Shown here piece after piece: positions 8,481-18,211 of a stretch of DNA of 64,000 bases. Numbering within the stretch: position 1 is the stretch's first letter; every line of letters starts with the position of its first letter. Position numbers and translations under genes: made by a program. The notes beneath the pieces were generated by a model. That model was given only the letters and a program-made list of their open reading frames with translations. It did no database searches and was not told the DNA's origin. The stretch covers positions 92,682 through 156,681 of the forward strand of contig NZ_NZMB01000005.1 in NCBI RefSeq assembly GCF_002694385.1, in the 5' to 3' direction. Origin of the DNA: Sneathiella sp. Its GTDB lineage: Bacteria; Pseudomonadota; Alphaproteobacteria; Sneathiellales; Sneathiellaceae.

Positions 8481-10011
8481 CGTTCGTACTTACAAATCCA
8501 GTGACATGTTGCCGCGCGAAGACCAGCTTGCCTGGAAAATCGCCGAAGTCGCCAGCGATAATGTTCCGCTTGATAACGACGTGGTGGAGATGATCGGCAA
8601 CCGCATGATTGATAATGCATCAGTTGCGGTTGCCTCGCTGGCCCGTCGTCCGATCAAAAGCGCGCGGGCTCAGGCGATGTCCCATGAGCGCGGAGTCGGT
8701 GCGACCATCTTTGGTCTTGCTTCCAACCGGCGCTTCTCGCCGGAATGGGCCGCCTGGGCCAATGGTGTGGCTGTGCGGGAGCTGGATTATCACGATACAT
8801 TCCTGGCCGCAGATTATTCCCATCCCGGCGATAATATTCCGCCGATCCTGGCGGTGGCGCAGCATTGCGGCCTGTCGGGGGAAGATCTTATACGCGGCAT
8901 TGCGACCGGCTATGAAATTCAGATCAATCTGGTAAAGGGCATCTGTCTGCATGAGCATAAGATTGATCATATCGCTCATCTCGGCCCGTCCGCCGCAGCG
9001 GGTATCGGCACGGCCCTGAACCTGCCGACAGAAGTCATCTATCAGGCGGTGCAGCAGGCGCTGCATGTGACGACAACGACCCGTCAGTCGCGAAAGGGGG
9101 AGATTTCCTCCTGGAAGGCCTATGCCCCGGCTTTTGCGGGAAAAATGGCGGTCGAGGCGGTTGATCGTACCTTGCGCGGAGAAGGCGCCCCATCCCCTGC
9201 CTGGGAAGGAGAGGATGGTTTCATTGCCTGGCTGCTGGGTGGCCCGACCGCCGAATATTCCGTGCCACTCCCGGAAGCGGGTGAGGCAAAGCGGGCCATC
9301 ATGGACAGCTATACCAAAGAATATTCTGCGGAATATCAAAGTCAGGCCCTCATTGATCTGGCGCGGAAAATGGGCGGGACCATTGCCGGGCAGGGGAGGA
9401 AACTCAAAGATGTGCAAAGCATCGTGATCCATACGAGTCACCATACCCATTATGTCATTGGGACCGGCGCGAATGATCCACAGAAGATGGATCCGAATGC
9501 GAGCCGTGAAACGCTCGATCACTCCATCATGTATATTTTCGCGGTCGCGCTTGAGGATGGCGGCTGGCATCATGAACGATCTTACGCGCCGGAACGGGCA
9601 CAACGTCCGGAAACGGTTGCCCTCTGGCGCAAGGTCAGCACCCTTGAAGATCCGGAATGGACACGCCGCTATCACAGCCGGGATCCCGAAGAAAAAGCCT
9701 TTGGCGGGCGCGTTGTCATCACCTTTGAGGATGGCCGGATCATGGCGGATGAACTGGCGGTTGCCGATGCCCATCCGCTGGGCGCGCGGCCCTTTGCCCG
9801 ACCGCAATATGTGGAAAAATTCCGCACCCTGGCCGAAGATATCGTCAGCCGGGAAGAGCAGGATCGCTTTCTTGAAACGGTTGAGCGTTTGCCTGTTCTC
9901 CGCCCGCGGGAGCTGTCGGGCCTCAATATTGCCGTCGACCCCTCAAAACTCGGCAGTCCGGCGAAACCCGGCATTTTTGATCGTGCGCTCACCAAGGAAC
10001 AGGGAGAATAG
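8467..10011 (+). CDS. prpD: 2-methylcitrate dehydratase, MmgE/PrpD family
   Basis: 514 residues. Family blocks include [20 protein letters not shown] and [17 protein letters not shown], together with the characteristic [13 protein letters not shown]. It dehydrates 2-methylcitrate to 2-methyl-cis-aconitate in the methylcitrate cycle. A purine-rich AAAAAGGAAAAAG sits just before the ATG. It overlaps the thioesterase and is followed 2 bp later by prpC. No acnD or prpF is present, so the PrpD/aconitase variant of the cycle is expected. Confidence 0.94.
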   Translation: MKRHSVRTYKSSDMLPREDQLAWKIAEVASDNVPLDNDVVEMIGNRMIDNASVAVASLARRPIKSARAQAMSHERGVGATIFGLASNRRFSPEWAAWANGVAVRELDYHDTFLAADYSHPGDNIPPILAVAQHCGLSGEDLIRGIATGYEIQINLVKGICLHEHKIDHIAHLGPSAAAGIGTALNLPTEVIYQAVQQALHVTTTTRQSRKGEISSWKAYAPAFAGKMAVEAVDRTLRGEGAPSPAWEGEDGFIAWLLGGPTAEYSVPLPEAGEAKRAIMDSYTKEYSAEYQSQALIDLARKMGGTIAGQGRKLKDVQSIVIHTSHHTHYVIGTGANDPQKMDPNASRETLDHSIMYIFAVALEDGGWHHERSYAPERAQRPETVALWRKVSTLEDPEWTRRYHSRDPEEKAFGGRVVITFEDGRIMADELAVADAHPLGARPFARPQYVEKFRTLAEDIVSREEQDRFLETVERLPVLRPRELSGLNIAVDPSKLGSPAKPGIFDRALTKEQGE

Positions 10012-10013
10012 AT

Positions 10014-11180
10014 ATGACTTTGCCAAAACCGAAAAAATCCGTATCTCTTTCCGGCGTTGTCGCGGGGAACACCGCGCTCTGCACTGTGGGACGTAGTGGC
10101 AATGACCTGCATTATCGCGGATATGATATTCTCGATATCGCGGAAAGCTGCACGTTCGAGGAGATAGCCTATCTGCTGATCCACGGCTCCTTGCCGACGG
10201 TTTCCGAACTCAAGTCTTATAATGAGAAGTTGCGCTCTCTGCGGGGTTTGCCGGATGCGGTAAAGCGGTCGCTGGAGTTGTTACCGGCGGCGACCCATCC
10301 GATGGATGTCATGCGCGCCGGGGTTTCCACGCTCGGCTGTGTGCTGCCGGAGGCGGCAGATCACAACCATGCCGATGCACGAAATATTGCGGATCGTCTG
10401 ATTGCATCCTTAGGCTCCATGCTGCTCTACTGGTACCACTTCGCCCATCATGGACGGCGGATTGACCTTGAAACCGATGATGCGTCCGTCGGCGCTCACT
10501 TCCTGCATCTGTTGCATGGCAAGGCCCCGTCAGAGTCGCATATTCGGGCGATGCATATCTCTCTCATTTTGTATGCGGAGCATGAATTTAATGCCTCCAC
10601 CTTTACGGCGCGCTCCATTGCTGGAACGGGGTCCGATTTCTATTCGGCCATTGCCGGGGCCATCGGCGCCTTGCGCGGGCCGAAACATGGCGGTGCCAAT
10701 GAAGTCGCTTTCGATATTCAGAAACGCTATGCCTCGGCCGATGAGGCGGAGGCGGATATCCGTCGCCGTATGGCTGCGAAAGAGGTGATTATCGGCTTCG
10801 GTCACCCGGTCTACACGATTTCTGATCCGCGTAATGTCGTTATCAAACGGGTCGCGCAGGAGCTTTCGCAAGAAGCGGGATCCTTGAAGATGTTCGAAAT
10901 CGCGAACCGTATTGAAGGCGTTATGGCGGAGACCAAGAAAATGTTCGCCAATCTCGATTGGTTCAGCGCCGTCTCCTACCATATGATGGGCGTCCCCACG
11001 GCGATGTTCACGCCGCTGTTCGTGATTTCACGCACAGCGGGGTGGGCCGCTCATATCATCGAGCAACGACAGGATAACAAGATCATTCGCCCGTCAGCCA
11101 ATTACATCGGCCCTGAAAATCAAGCCTTTGTTCCGCTTGCGGAAAGGGGGCAGGCGGTGATCGGAAGCCACGTCGCATAA
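10014..11180 (+). CDS. prpC: 2-methylcitrate synthase
   Basis: 388 residues, citrate synthase fold of the short PrpC type without the N-terminal domain of hexameric citrate synthases. Catalytic histidines lie in DHNHADARN and in [14 protein letters not shown], with [15 protein letters not shown] in the substrate-binding core. It condenses propionyl-CoA with oxaloacetate. Its place between prpD and prpB supports methylcitrate rather than citrate synthase. The start is preceded by GGGAGAATAG. Confidence 0.94.
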   Translation: MTLPKPKKSVSLSGVVAGNTALCTVGRSGNDLHYRGYDILDIAESCTFEEIAYLLIHGSLPTVSELKSYNEKLRSLRGLPDAVKRSLELLPAATHPMDVMRAGVSTLGCVLPEAADHNHADARNIADRLIASLGSMLLYWYHFAHHGRRIDLETDDASVGAHFLHLLHGKAPSESHIRAMHISLILYAEHEFNASTFTARSIAGTGSDFYSAIAGAIGALRGPKHGGANEVAFDIQKRYASADEAEADIRRRMAAKEVIIGFGHPVYTISDPRNVVIKRVAQELSQEAGSLKMFEIANRIEGVMAETKKMFANLDWFSAVSYHMMGVPTAMFTPLFVISRTAGWAAHIIEQRQDNKIIRPSANYIGPENQAFVPLAERGQAVIGSHVA

Positions 11181-11190
11181 GGAGACTCAT

Positions 11191-12102
11191 ATGACTTATC
11201 TGCAAGCCGAAAACTACCCCGAAAAGCCCGCGGGCGAGCGGTTTAGGGAGCTGGTGGAGCGTGGCGGAATCCTGCAATTGCCGGGTGCGCACAATGGCAT
11301 GGCGGCACTTCAGGCGAAGGCGGCGGGGTTCGATGCCGTGTATCTTTCCGGTGCGGCGATGACGGCATCCATGGGGTTGCCCGATCTCGGCATCATTACA
11401 GTGGATGAAGTGGCCTTTTTTATCCGGCAGATTGCCCGTGCGAGCGGCCTACCCATTCTGGCCGACGGAGATACCGGCTATGGCGAGGTACTGAATGTCA
11501 TGCATATGATCCGCACTTTCGAGGATGCGGGGGCCGGTGCCGTCCAGATTGAGGATCAGCATCTGCCGAAAAAATGCGGACATCTCAATGACAAACGGCT
11601 GGTGGAGCCCACCGAGATGGCGATGAAAGTGGCCGCCGCCGCCAAAGCCCGTCGGCATTTGTATATCATTGCCCGCACTGACGCGGCGGCAAGCGAAGGC
11701 ATCGACGCGGCTGTTGCTCGCGCCCGGCTTTATCTTGAGGCGGGGGCCGATGCGATTTTCCCCGAAGCCTTGACAAATGCGGAGATGTTCCGTGAGTTTG
11801 CCGCAAAAATGCCGGGTGTACCGCTTCTCGCGAATATGACCGAGTTTGGCCGAACGCCGGTATTTACGGCCAGCGAATTTGAAGAGATGGGCTATCGCAT
11901 GGTGATCTGGCCGGTTTCTTCCTTGCGGGTGGCCAACAAGGCGCAGGAAAAGCTTTACGCCACGATCCGCAGGGATGGGTCGACAGCCGGGATGCTGGAT
12001 GAGATGCAGACCCGGGCTGAGCTGTATGACCTGATCGGTCTTAATGAATTTGAAGCACTGGATTCCTCTATTGTGAAAAGCGTTGTCCCCGCCGACGCAT
12101 AG
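11191..12102 (+). CDS. prpB: 2-methylisocitrate lyase
   Basis: 303 residues, isocitrate lyase/PEP mutase superfamily. The KKCGHL loop places the catalytic cysteine at 129, Asp-rich metal-binding DGDTGYG lies upstream, and ARTDAAASEGIDAAVARA follows. It splits 2-methylisocitrate to pyruvate and succinate. It sits 10 bp after prpC behind a good AAGGAGA ribosome-binding site and ends the operon before a hairpin terminator. Confidence 0.94.
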   Translation: MTYLQAENYPEKPAGERFRELVERGGILQLPGAHNGMAALQAKAAGFDAVYLSGAAMTASMGLPDLGIITVDEVAFFIRQIARASGLPILADGDTGYGEVLNVMHMIRTFEDAGAGAVQIEDQHLPKKCGHLNDKRLVEPTEMAMKVAAAAKARRHLYIIARTDAAASEGIDAAVARARLYLEAGADAIFPEALTNAEMFREFAAKMPGVPLLANMTEFGRTPVFTASEFEEMGYRMVIWPVSSLRVANKAQEKLYATIRRDGSTAGMLDEMQTRAELYDLIGLNEFEALDSSIVKSVVPADA

Positions 12103-12123
12103 GGAAGTCCGGTTGTTTCAATA

Positions 12124-12167
12124 TGCCCGGGGCGGATTATTGCTGCGCCCCGGGCAACTGCCTTTTT
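12124..12167 (+). terminator. Terminator of the methylcitrate operon
   Basis: TGCCCGGGGCG at 12124-12134 pairs perfectly with CGCCCCGGGCA at 12146-12156 (11 bp, 11-base loop). A TTTTT run follows at 12163-12167 after a 6-base gap. It lies 22 bp after the prpB stop. Confidence 0.78.
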
Positions 12168-12579
12168 ATCCTGGGTTTTATGAAAAGGCGCCGTCGGCCT
12201 GTATCAACGGACGATTATCTAAATTTTCATGCCAGTTTTCCTGACATTGTGAACGGTTGCTGAATACGGCTCATTCCTGCCGATGTGACGGACTACGCGA
12301 TACCTCTAATTGCCCCGCGCAGATTCTCGCATGTTATGACTGCGTATGCCATCTGTTGCGACAATCCCCTCAAAAAAACTCCTTCCACCCCATCAACATG
12401 GCTTCCCTTAAAGATGAGGGTCGTATTCTCTCCCTTAACTCCTTGTAGGGGAAGTATAATCCATATTCCGCGTGGATTTGATCAATCCCGAGTCACATTC
12501 ATATTGCATAAATGATGTTATTGATATATCAATTTAATATAACTCATATTTGAAAACCCGAAGAATGGGGAGGTACCAG
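12168..12579. other. Intergenic region upstream of TRAP system 1
   Basis: About 410 bp with no convincing gene; the short open frames here have no ribosome-binding site or recognisable composition. It becomes AT-rich towards the right and holds the palindromic promoter/operator at 12504-12533, then the GGGGAGG ribosome-binding site at 12567-12573 that fixes the dctP start. Confidence 0.5.
12504..12533 (+). promoter_or_regulatory. Candidate promoter with 14-bp palindromic operator for TRAP system 1
   Basis: ATTGATATATCAAT at 12520-12533 is a perfect 14-bp palindrome. A possible -35 TTGCAT (12504-12509) and -10 TATCAA (12527-12532) are 17 bp apart, so the palindrome would cover the -10. The regulator is not known; the LysR gene downstream is one candidate, although the site is not a classic T-N11-A box. 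Confidence 0.42.
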
Positions 12580-13677
12580 ATGAAGAATATGCACAAATTT
12601 GTGCCGGGGATGTTGTGCGCGGCAGTCTTTTCCGTGGCTGTCGCAATTGGCGGGTCGGCAATGACCGCGAAGCCGGTTCAGGCAGCCGAAACCCTGAAAG
12701 TGGGATATTACATTGGCGAAAAACATCCGCTGGTCTCCCATGGCATCAATGTTTTCATGGAAGAGGTGAAGCAGGCCACAAACGGCGAAATCGACTTCCG
12801 TGTTTTCCCTGCCGGACAGCTTTTCAAGCCGCGTGATACGGTGCGCAGCCTGCAAACCGGTATTGCCGATATCGGCCTTGTCGTTATGCCGTATCACCGG
12901 GAGGAATTCCCGCTGTCGCAGGTTATCAATGTCCCGCATGGCTGGACTCCGTGGGAGCTGACGAACAGCTATATGCGGGCAAGTGTTTCGCCTGGCCTCA
13001 TCAAGGATGAGTGGGAAAAGAATGGATTGGTGCCGCTGGTTTTCAGCTCAAATGCCGCCTACGAAATTCATACGGCTAAGTTGCCTCTGCCTGATATGGC
13101 ATCGGTCAAGGGGATGAAGATTCGCTCTTCGGGCGGTGTTTTCGACGATATCGTCACCAGCATTGGCGCCGTTCCCGTCGCCATTAAAACGCCGGAAATT
13201 GTCGAGGCGATTGAGCGTGGCACCATTGATGCCACCGTGTATGCTTTCTCCAACTGGGGGAGCTACAAACTTGGCGAGGTGTTGAACCATACCACTGTCA
13301 ATTCGGGCCTTCCGGGACCGTCCGGTCTGGTTTATGCCATTTCCAAGAAAGTGTTCGACAAGCTGACGCCGGAGCAGCGTCAGGCGGTGCTGGATGCGGG
13401 GCGCAAAGCCTCCATCACGGCGCAGACCCAGACGCTGGACATGAATGTCGAGGCTCTGGCGGAACTTAAAGCGAAGGGTTTGAAGACCTATGAGTGGCCT
13501 GCGGAAGATGTCGCCGCGCTTAAGAAAACGTTTGAGCCTATCCGTGCCAAATGGGTGAGCGACATGGAAGCCAGCAACCATCCGGGCAAAAAGGTCTTGG
13601 AAGAGCTTGAAGCTTTCCATAAGACAGCCGCAGAAGCTCCGGAAGATCTGCCGGCTCATACCCTCGGCGATAGCTGA
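12580..13677 (+). CDS. dctP: TRAP transporter solute-binding protein, DctP family (system 1)
   Basis: 365 residues from the ATG at 12580, chosen because GGGGAGG lies 6 bp before it; an upstream TTG at 12550 is in frame but lacks such a site. A signal peptide (residues 1-35, hydrophobic stretch then VQAAET) directs it to the periplasm. The mature protein has the DctP fold with the conserved KGMKIRSSGG, whose Arg binds the substrate carboxylate, and AIERGTIDATVYAF. It delivers a carboxylate ligand to the DctQM permease encoded next. The ligand cannot be named. Confidence 0.92.
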   Translation: MKNMHKFVPGMLCAAVFSVAVAIGGSAMTAKPVQAAETLKVGYYIGEKHPLVSHGINVFMEEVKQATNGEIDFRVFPAGQLFKPRDTVRSLQTGIADIGLVVMPYHREEFPLSQVINVPHGWTPWELTNSYMRASVSPGLIKDEWEKNGLVPLVFSSNAAYEIHTAKLPLPDMASVKGMKIRSSGGVFDDIVTSIGAVPVAIKTPEIVEAIERGTIDATVYAFSNWGSYKLGEVLNHTTVNSGLPGPSGLVYAISKKVFDKLTPEQRQAVLDAGRKASITAQTQTLDMNVEALAELKAKGLKTYEWPAEDVAALKKTFEPIRAKWVSDMEASNHPGKKVLEELEAFHKTAAEAPEDLPAHTLGDS

Positions 13678-13708
13678 TCCTGCCAGCCGGAAGTATGAGG
13701 CGTAAACC

Positions 13709-14206
13709 GTGAATTTTCGGAACTCTCTGATCAATCTTGGTGATAAGTCCGCAGCCAGCTTTGCCTTAATGGCGAAGCTGGCCATGTGCCTTATCGTCAT
13801 TGGCATCACCCTGGATGCGACAGGCCGCTATCTTTTCTCATCGCCCATTCTTGGAATGCAGGCAATTGTTGAGGGGATGTTGCAGCCGATTGTCGTGTTC
13901 TTTGCAATTGCGCTCGCCGCCCGTCATGACGGCCATATGCGGGTCGATATTATCCGGCTCGAAAAATGGCCGCTCCTGATGCGTCTCAGAGAAGCAATCT
14001 TTTCCCTGCTGATCGTTGTCTTCTGGTTACTATGTGGCTGGCAGGCGGGTCTCCGTGCTTATGATGCCTATGTGGAGGGCCAGTGGCCTGTCGGGCAGAT
14101 AGAAACGCCCGCCGTTATCGCCTATAGCATTGTCGCCCTTGGTTGCTTCATGGCTGCCCTCTGCCACCTTATCCCCCGGCGTCCGTCTCAAGACGGAGGA
14201 GAGTAA
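13709..14206 (+). CDS. dctQ: TRAP transporter small permease, DctQ family (system 1)
   Basis: 165 residues with four predicted membrane segments (about 20-42, 52-74, 93-113 and 132-152). It starts at GTG after a TGAGGCG stretch. It forms the membrane complex with the large DctM subunit and is placed 31 bp after dctP and 2 bp before dctM, as usual. The sequence RHDGHMRVDI matches the family's R-x(3)-H-(I/V)-x-V/D motif. Confidence 0.9.
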   Translation: MNFRNSLINLGDKSAASFALMAKLAMCLIVIGITLDATGRYLFSSPILGMQAIVEGMLQPIVVFFAIALAARHDGHMRVDIIRLEKWPLLMRLREAIFSLLIVVFWLLCGWQAGLRAYDAYVEGQWPVGQIETPAVIAYSIVALGCFMAALCHLIPRRPSQDGGE

Positions 14207-14208
14207 TA

Positions 14209-15528
14209 GTGTTTCTGGAATATCTTCCTATCCTGCTGCTGTTCATTTTTCTTTTTGCGGGCATGCCGGTTGCTTTTGCTCTGGCCATATCCGGCGCGAT
14301 CGGCGCTCTTCAGATTCTTGGTTGGAGTGGCGCCATGGGTGCCTTGTCCAATATCCCCTATAGCACGACGGCGAGTTTTACCATTGTTGCCATCGGCATG
14401 TTTATCCTGATGGCGGAAATCGCGACCCAGAGCGGTATCACAACCCGGCTTTTCCGGGCTGCGAACAGCCTGGTTGGACATTATCGCGGGGGGCTTGCCG
14501 TGGCGACAATGCTGGCCTCGGCTGCCTTCGGCACGCTTTCTGGCTCCAGCATCGCGGCGGCGGCGACCATGTCCCGTATTGCTATTCCTGAGATGCTGAA
14601 GCGGGGATACTCGAAAGAATTTGCGGCGGGCACTGTCAGTATTGCGGGCACGCTTGCCATTCTTATTCCGCCCAGCATCCCCCTTATCATTTTCGGGATC
14701 ATAACGGAAACATCCATTCGCAAACTTCTGATCGCCGGCATGGTGCCTGGTATCATTACCGTTGTGATCTATATGCTGACGATCACGATCTGGACCCGTG
14801 CGGATAAAAATGCGGCGCCTGTCATGGAAGTGGCAGCCACTCTCCGAGAACGGTGGGATGCAATACGCTACGTCTGGCCGTTTCTGCTGGTCATCCTGGC
14901 GATATTTGCGGCACTTTACACCGGTGCTGTGACAACCACAGAGGCCAGCGCCGTCGGTGTGATGGCGGTGCTGATCATCTGGCTGTTATTGTACCGGATA
15001 CCGTCTGCCGGACTTGAGCCTTTTACCCTGTCGGGTTTCGGCGACTCGCTCAGCCGGGCGCTCAATTCTACAGTTATGATCCTGGTGCTGCTGATCGGAG
15101 CCTATATTTTCTCCTTCTATTTGATCCTGACGGGCGCCAGCAATACGGTGGAAAGCTACATTACCGGTCTGGACTGGCCGCCCCATGCAATTCTGGCGGT
15201 CGTGATCTTGCTTTATATCGTGCTCGGCATGTTCATGAGCCAGTTGGAAATCATGATCCTGACGTTGCCTTTTGTATTTCCGATTATCGTCAATCTGGGG
15301 TTCGATCCGATCTGGATGGGGATCATTGTCGTGAAAACGATTGAAATCGGGCTGGTCACACCGCCGGTGGGCATGAATGTTTTCGTTGTATCGTCGGCCT
15401 CAAAGGAAGTGTCGCCGGCGCAGGGCTTCAAGGGGATCACGCCATTTCTGATCGCTGAATTCGCCGCATTACTGTTGCTGATCATTTTCCCGGAAATCGT
15501 GACTTTTGTCCCGAATCTGATGCAATAG
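14209..15528 (+). CDS. dctM: TRAP transporter large permease, DctM family (system 1)
   Basis: 439 residues, from a GTG at 14209 behind GGAGGA (14195-14200), two bases after the dctQ stop. Upstream in-frame starts would overlap dctQ and lack a binding site. The protein is highly hydrophobic with 11-12 membrane segments. It carries hallmark DctM blocks: LSGSSIAAAATMSRIAIPEM, GTLAILIPPSIPLIIFGI and a C-terminal TPPVGMNVFVV. It couples solute import to a Na+ or H+ gradient. Confidence 0.92.
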   Translation: MFLEYLPILLLFIFLFAGMPVAFALAISGAIGALQILGWSGAMGALSNIPYSTTASFTIVAIGMFILMAEIATQSGITTRLFRAANSLVGHYRGGLAVATMLASAAFGTLSGSSIAAAATMSRIAIPEMLKRGYSKEFAAGTVSIAGTLAILIPPSIPLIIFGIITETSIRKLLIAGMVPGIITVVIYMLTITIWTRADKNAAPVMEVAATLRERWDAIRYVWPFLLVILAIFAALYTGAVTTTEASAVGVMAVLIIWLLLYRIPSAGLEPFTLSGFGDSLSRALNSTVMILVLLIGAYIFSFYLILTGASNTVESYITGLDWPPHAILAVVILLYIVLGMFMSQLEIMILTLPFVFPIIVNLGFDPIWMGIIVVKTIEIGLVTPPVGMNVFVVSSASKEVSPAQGFKGITPFLIAEFAALLLLIIFPEIVTFVPNLMQ

Positions 15529-15562
15529 AAGGGCGGAATTCCGGATCTGCCTTTCAGTTTTT
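15529..15562 (+). terminator. Probable terminator after TRAP system 1
   Basis: AAGG(G)CGGA pairs with TCTGCCTT with one bulged G, around an 8-base loop, followed after TCAG by TTTTTC. It begins at the base after the dctM stop. The stem is imperfect, so confidence is moderate. Confidence 0.42.
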
Positions 15563-15653
15563 CTGCTTTGCAGTTAGCCCCGGCGGTTTCCTCTGGTAAG
15601 CAGTTGTGTGGCAGGAAAAGTAATGACCAGATATGGTTCTGGAGCGGAGTGTA

Positions 15654-16607
15654 ATGGCGGCAAAAAAAGGCGGCTCGCGCAGCGATCTCGCGCTTATCGC
15701 ATCGCGGGGATTGATTGATTCGCGGCGGTTATTCTACTTCTATCATGTGGCGAGAAGCGGGCGCTTTACAACGGCCGAGGCATTGCTGGGCGTCGCCCAA
15801 TCCGCGATCAGCCGCCAGATTCAGGTGCTGGAATCGGACTTGGGCGTTCAACTGCTGGAGCGGACAGGTCATGGCGTGAAGCTGACGCCGCATGGAGAAA
15901 TTCTGTATCGTCACGCCGCCGAGATACTGGATGAGATGGTCCAGACCATTTCAGAACTGGAAGCGCATTCCAACACGACGATAGAAAAGCTGTGCGTCGC
16001 CGGTCCGCCGAGCTTTATGTCGAGCTATATGCCGGACATCATTGCCCGGTTTTCGAAACTGTATCCCGACATCATGCTTTCCGCGGTGGAGGCATCCACG
16101 GGCAATGTCTATTTGCATCTGGCCAATGGCGAGGTGGATGTCGCCGTGGTCATACAGACGCCGAAGAACGCCAAGATCAGCCTGCAAAAGCTGATGGAGG
16201 AGCCTCTGTTCCTGATTGTCGGTAAAGACCATCCGCTGGCCCTGTCTCCCCAGGTGGCGCGCAAGAAGGTGGAGGATCTGGACATGATCCTTCCGGCTTC
16301 CCTGCTGGGGTCCATGGCGATCATCAAGAATTATTTTGATGAGGAAGGAATTTCACTCCGGCCAAGGCTGGAAGTGGACAGCTTGCCTCTGACCCGCCAG
16401 CTTGTGGCTCAGGGGCGTATGGCGACCATCTTGCCAAAATCCACCTGTACGGAAGAAATTCGCAAAGGGGAACTCGTCGCTGTACCGCTTGTCCCGGAGC
16501 CGAGGCGAACCGTCTATCTCGCAGAACTCAGGGAACGTCAATCCTCTCCGTATCTCCAGCAGTTTATAGATATTGCTATAGAAGTTGTTTCCAAATTAAA
16601 CAAATAA
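15654..16607 (+). CDS. LysR-family transcriptional regulator
   Basis: 317 residues from the ATG at 15654, preferred because GGAGCGGAG precedes it; an in-frame start 21 bp upstream is also possible. The helix-turn-helix is at about 35-60 (FTTAEALLGVAQSAISRQIQVLE), followed by the periplasmic-binding-like effector domain. Residues 1-25 form an unusual basic, Ser-rich extension before the usual LysR start. It lies downstream of TRAP system 1 in the same direction and is convergent with the aldehyde dehydrogenase. It may control the transporter; its effector is unknown. Confidence 0.88.
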   Translation: MAAKKGGSRSDLALIASRGLIDSRRLFYFYHVARSGRFTTAEALLGVAQSAISRQIQVLESDLGVQLLERTGHGVKLTPHGEILYRHAAEILDEMVQTISELEAHSNTTIEKLCVAGPPSFMSSYMPDIIARFSKLYPDIMLSAVEASTGNVYLHLANGEVDVAVVIQTPKNAKISLQKLMEEPLFLIVGKDHPLALSPQVARKKVEDLDMILPASLLGSMAIIKNYFDEEGISLRPRLEVDSLPLTRQLVAQGRMATILPKSTCTEEIRKGELVAVPLVPEPRRTVYLAELRERQSSPYLQQFIDIAIEVVSKLNK

Positions 16608-16679
16608 ACCGGTTAAAAATAATTTAATAGAAATTCAAACGGTTGGTTTAAATGCTCTGGAGTATATTTTAGTAAGCAA

Positions 16680-16705
16680 TGGAACAGGGCACGCGCCCTG
16701 TTCCA
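16680..16705. other. Perfect 11-bp hairpin between convergent genes
   Basis: TGGAACAGGGC (16680-16690) pairs with GCCCTGTTCCA (16695-16705) across a 4-base ACGC loop. No T run follows on either strand. It sits between the convergent LysR and aldehyde dehydrogenase genes, so it may act as a bidirectional barrier or mRNA 3'-end stabiliser. Confidence 0.5.
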
Positions 16706-16745
16706 CCTGGAGAAAACCGGGCCGCATATGAGCCCGATGAAACTG

Positions 16746-18185
16746 TTAATTGCCGTGTTTGATGACCACGGTTTTTAGCGTTGCAAAGGCGTATAAGGCC
16801 TCGAACCCCTTTTCCCGGCCGTGACCGGATGCCTTCATCCCGCCAAAGGGGAGTTCAACGCCGCCCCCGGCACCGTAATTATTGATAAAGACCTGACCGG
16901 ATTTTACATTAGCCGACAGGCGCATGGCGCGGCCGATGTCGCGTGTCCAGATGCCTGCGGCCAAGCCATAAGGCGTTCCGTTGGCGATGCGGGCGGCATC
17001 CTCTTCATCTTTCATGCGGATGGCGACAAGGACGGGACCGAAAATTTCCTGCTGCGCCAGCGGGTGATCCGGCGGCACATCGCCGATCAGCGTTGGCGTG
17101 ACATAATACCCATTTTCCGGCGCGTTGGAGCCCATCTTTCCTTGCGCGAGAATGGGTAGCCCGTCTTTTTTCGCGAGTTCGATAAAGCCTTCAATCCGTT
17201 CTTTCTGGGCTTTGTTGACGACGGGGCCGAGATCGAGATCCTGATTGCCTGCGCCGACAGTCACTTTTTCGAAACGATTGGCAAGCTCCTGGGTGAAGCT
17301 GTCATAGATCGAGGCCTCAATCAGCGCGCGCGATCCGGCGCTACAGGTTTGCCCGGCATTATAGGTGATGCCCCGGACGATGGTTGTGGCCGCATCGTCC
17401 ATATCCGCATCGGCAAAGACAATCTGCGGTGATTTGCCGCCGAGTTCCAGGGTGACCGGAATGACATTCTTCGCCGCAGCTTCCTGCACCAGCGTGCCCA
17501 CTTCTGGCGAACCGGTGAAGCTGATGTGGGAGATGCCTGGATGAGAGGTGAGGGCGGCGCCTGCCTCCTCGCCAAGACCGGTGACAACATTGACGCTGCC
17601 TGCGGGAAATCCTGCTTCACGGAATAATTCCGCGAGGGCGAGGGCGGAGAGGGAGGTATCTTCCGCCGGTTTCAGCACGATTGCATTGCCAACGGCGAGG
17701 GCCGGCGCAATAGAGCGGCCGGTCATCTGCAGCGGATAGTTCCAGGGAACGATGTGTCCGGTCACACCATGAGGTTCATAAATGGTCATGACTGAAAAGC
17801 CATTCTGGAACGGGATTGTTTCACCGTGCAGCTTGTCAGCGGCGCCTGCGTAATATTCGAAATAGCGGGCGCAGACGGCGGCATCCGATTTTGCGACGCT
17901 GAGAGGTTTGCCTACATCCCGGCTTTCGATAGCCGCAAGTTTGTCGGTGTCGCGGCGGACAAGTTCGGCGAATTTATACATCAGGCGACCGCGTTCCTCG
18001 CCCGTCAGGCGGCCCCATTCTCCGTCGATAGCGGCTTGCGCTGCGGTGACGGCGGCATCAATCTCGGTGCGGCCGCCCCGGGCAATTTTGGCGATCTCGG
18101 TGCAGTCAGATGGGTTGACCACCGTGATGCTTTCCCGGCTTGCAACCCAGGTTCCGTTAATGAAATGCTTGTGTTCGGGCAACAT
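16746..18185 (-). CDS. NAD(P)+-dependent aldehyde dehydrogenase
   Basis: 479 residues, full-length ALDH superfamily. The catalytic Glu lies in LELGGKSPQIVFADADMDDA and the catalytic Cys in NAGQTCSAGSR, with the C-terminal EIFGPVLVAIRMK and NNYGAGGGVELPFGGMK cofactor/oligomer blocks. It oxidises an aldehyde to a carboxylic acid. It is the last gene of a minus-strand operon behind the ferredoxin and ferredoxin reductase, next to a P450. The natural reading is oxidation of an alcohol/aldehyde made by that P450; this is inferred. Confidence 0.93.
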   Translation of the reverse strand: MLPEHKHFINGTWVASRESITVVNPSDCTEIAKIARGGRTEIDAAVTAAQAAIDGEWGRLTGEERGRLMYKFAELVRRDTDKLAAIESRDVGKPLSVAKSDAAVCARYFEYYAGAADKLHGETIPFQNGFSVMTIYEPHGVTGHIVPWNYPLQMTGRSIAPALAVGNAIVLKPAEDTSLSALALAELFREAGFPAGSVNVVTGLGEEAGAALTSHPGISHISFTGSPEVGTLVQEAAAKNVIPVTLELGGKSPQIVFADADMDDAATTIVRGITYNAGQTCSAGSRALIEASIYDSFTQELANRFEKVTVGAGNQDLDLGPVVNKAQKERIEGFIELAKKDGLPILAQGKMGSNAPENGYYVTPTLIGDVPPDHPLAQQEIFGPVLVAIRMKDEEDAARIANGTPYGLAAGIWTRDIGRAMRLSANVKSGQVFINNYGAGGGVELPFGGMKASGHGREKGFEALYAFATLKTVVIKHGN

Positions 18186-18211
18186 ATACAGCTCTTCCCT
18201 TGGTTCTAATT

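Noticed and set aside
8620..9807. 395-codon frame antisense to prpD
   Set aside because: Composition typical of a reverse-complement shadow and without domain motifs; prpD is certain.
12257..12515. Two overlapping small frames in the prpB-dctP gap
   Set aside because: No ribosome-binding site and no protein-like pattern; the region looks regulatory.
16680..16705. Calling the 11-bp hairpin a rho-independent terminator
   Set aside because: The stem is perfect, but neither strand has a T run after it.
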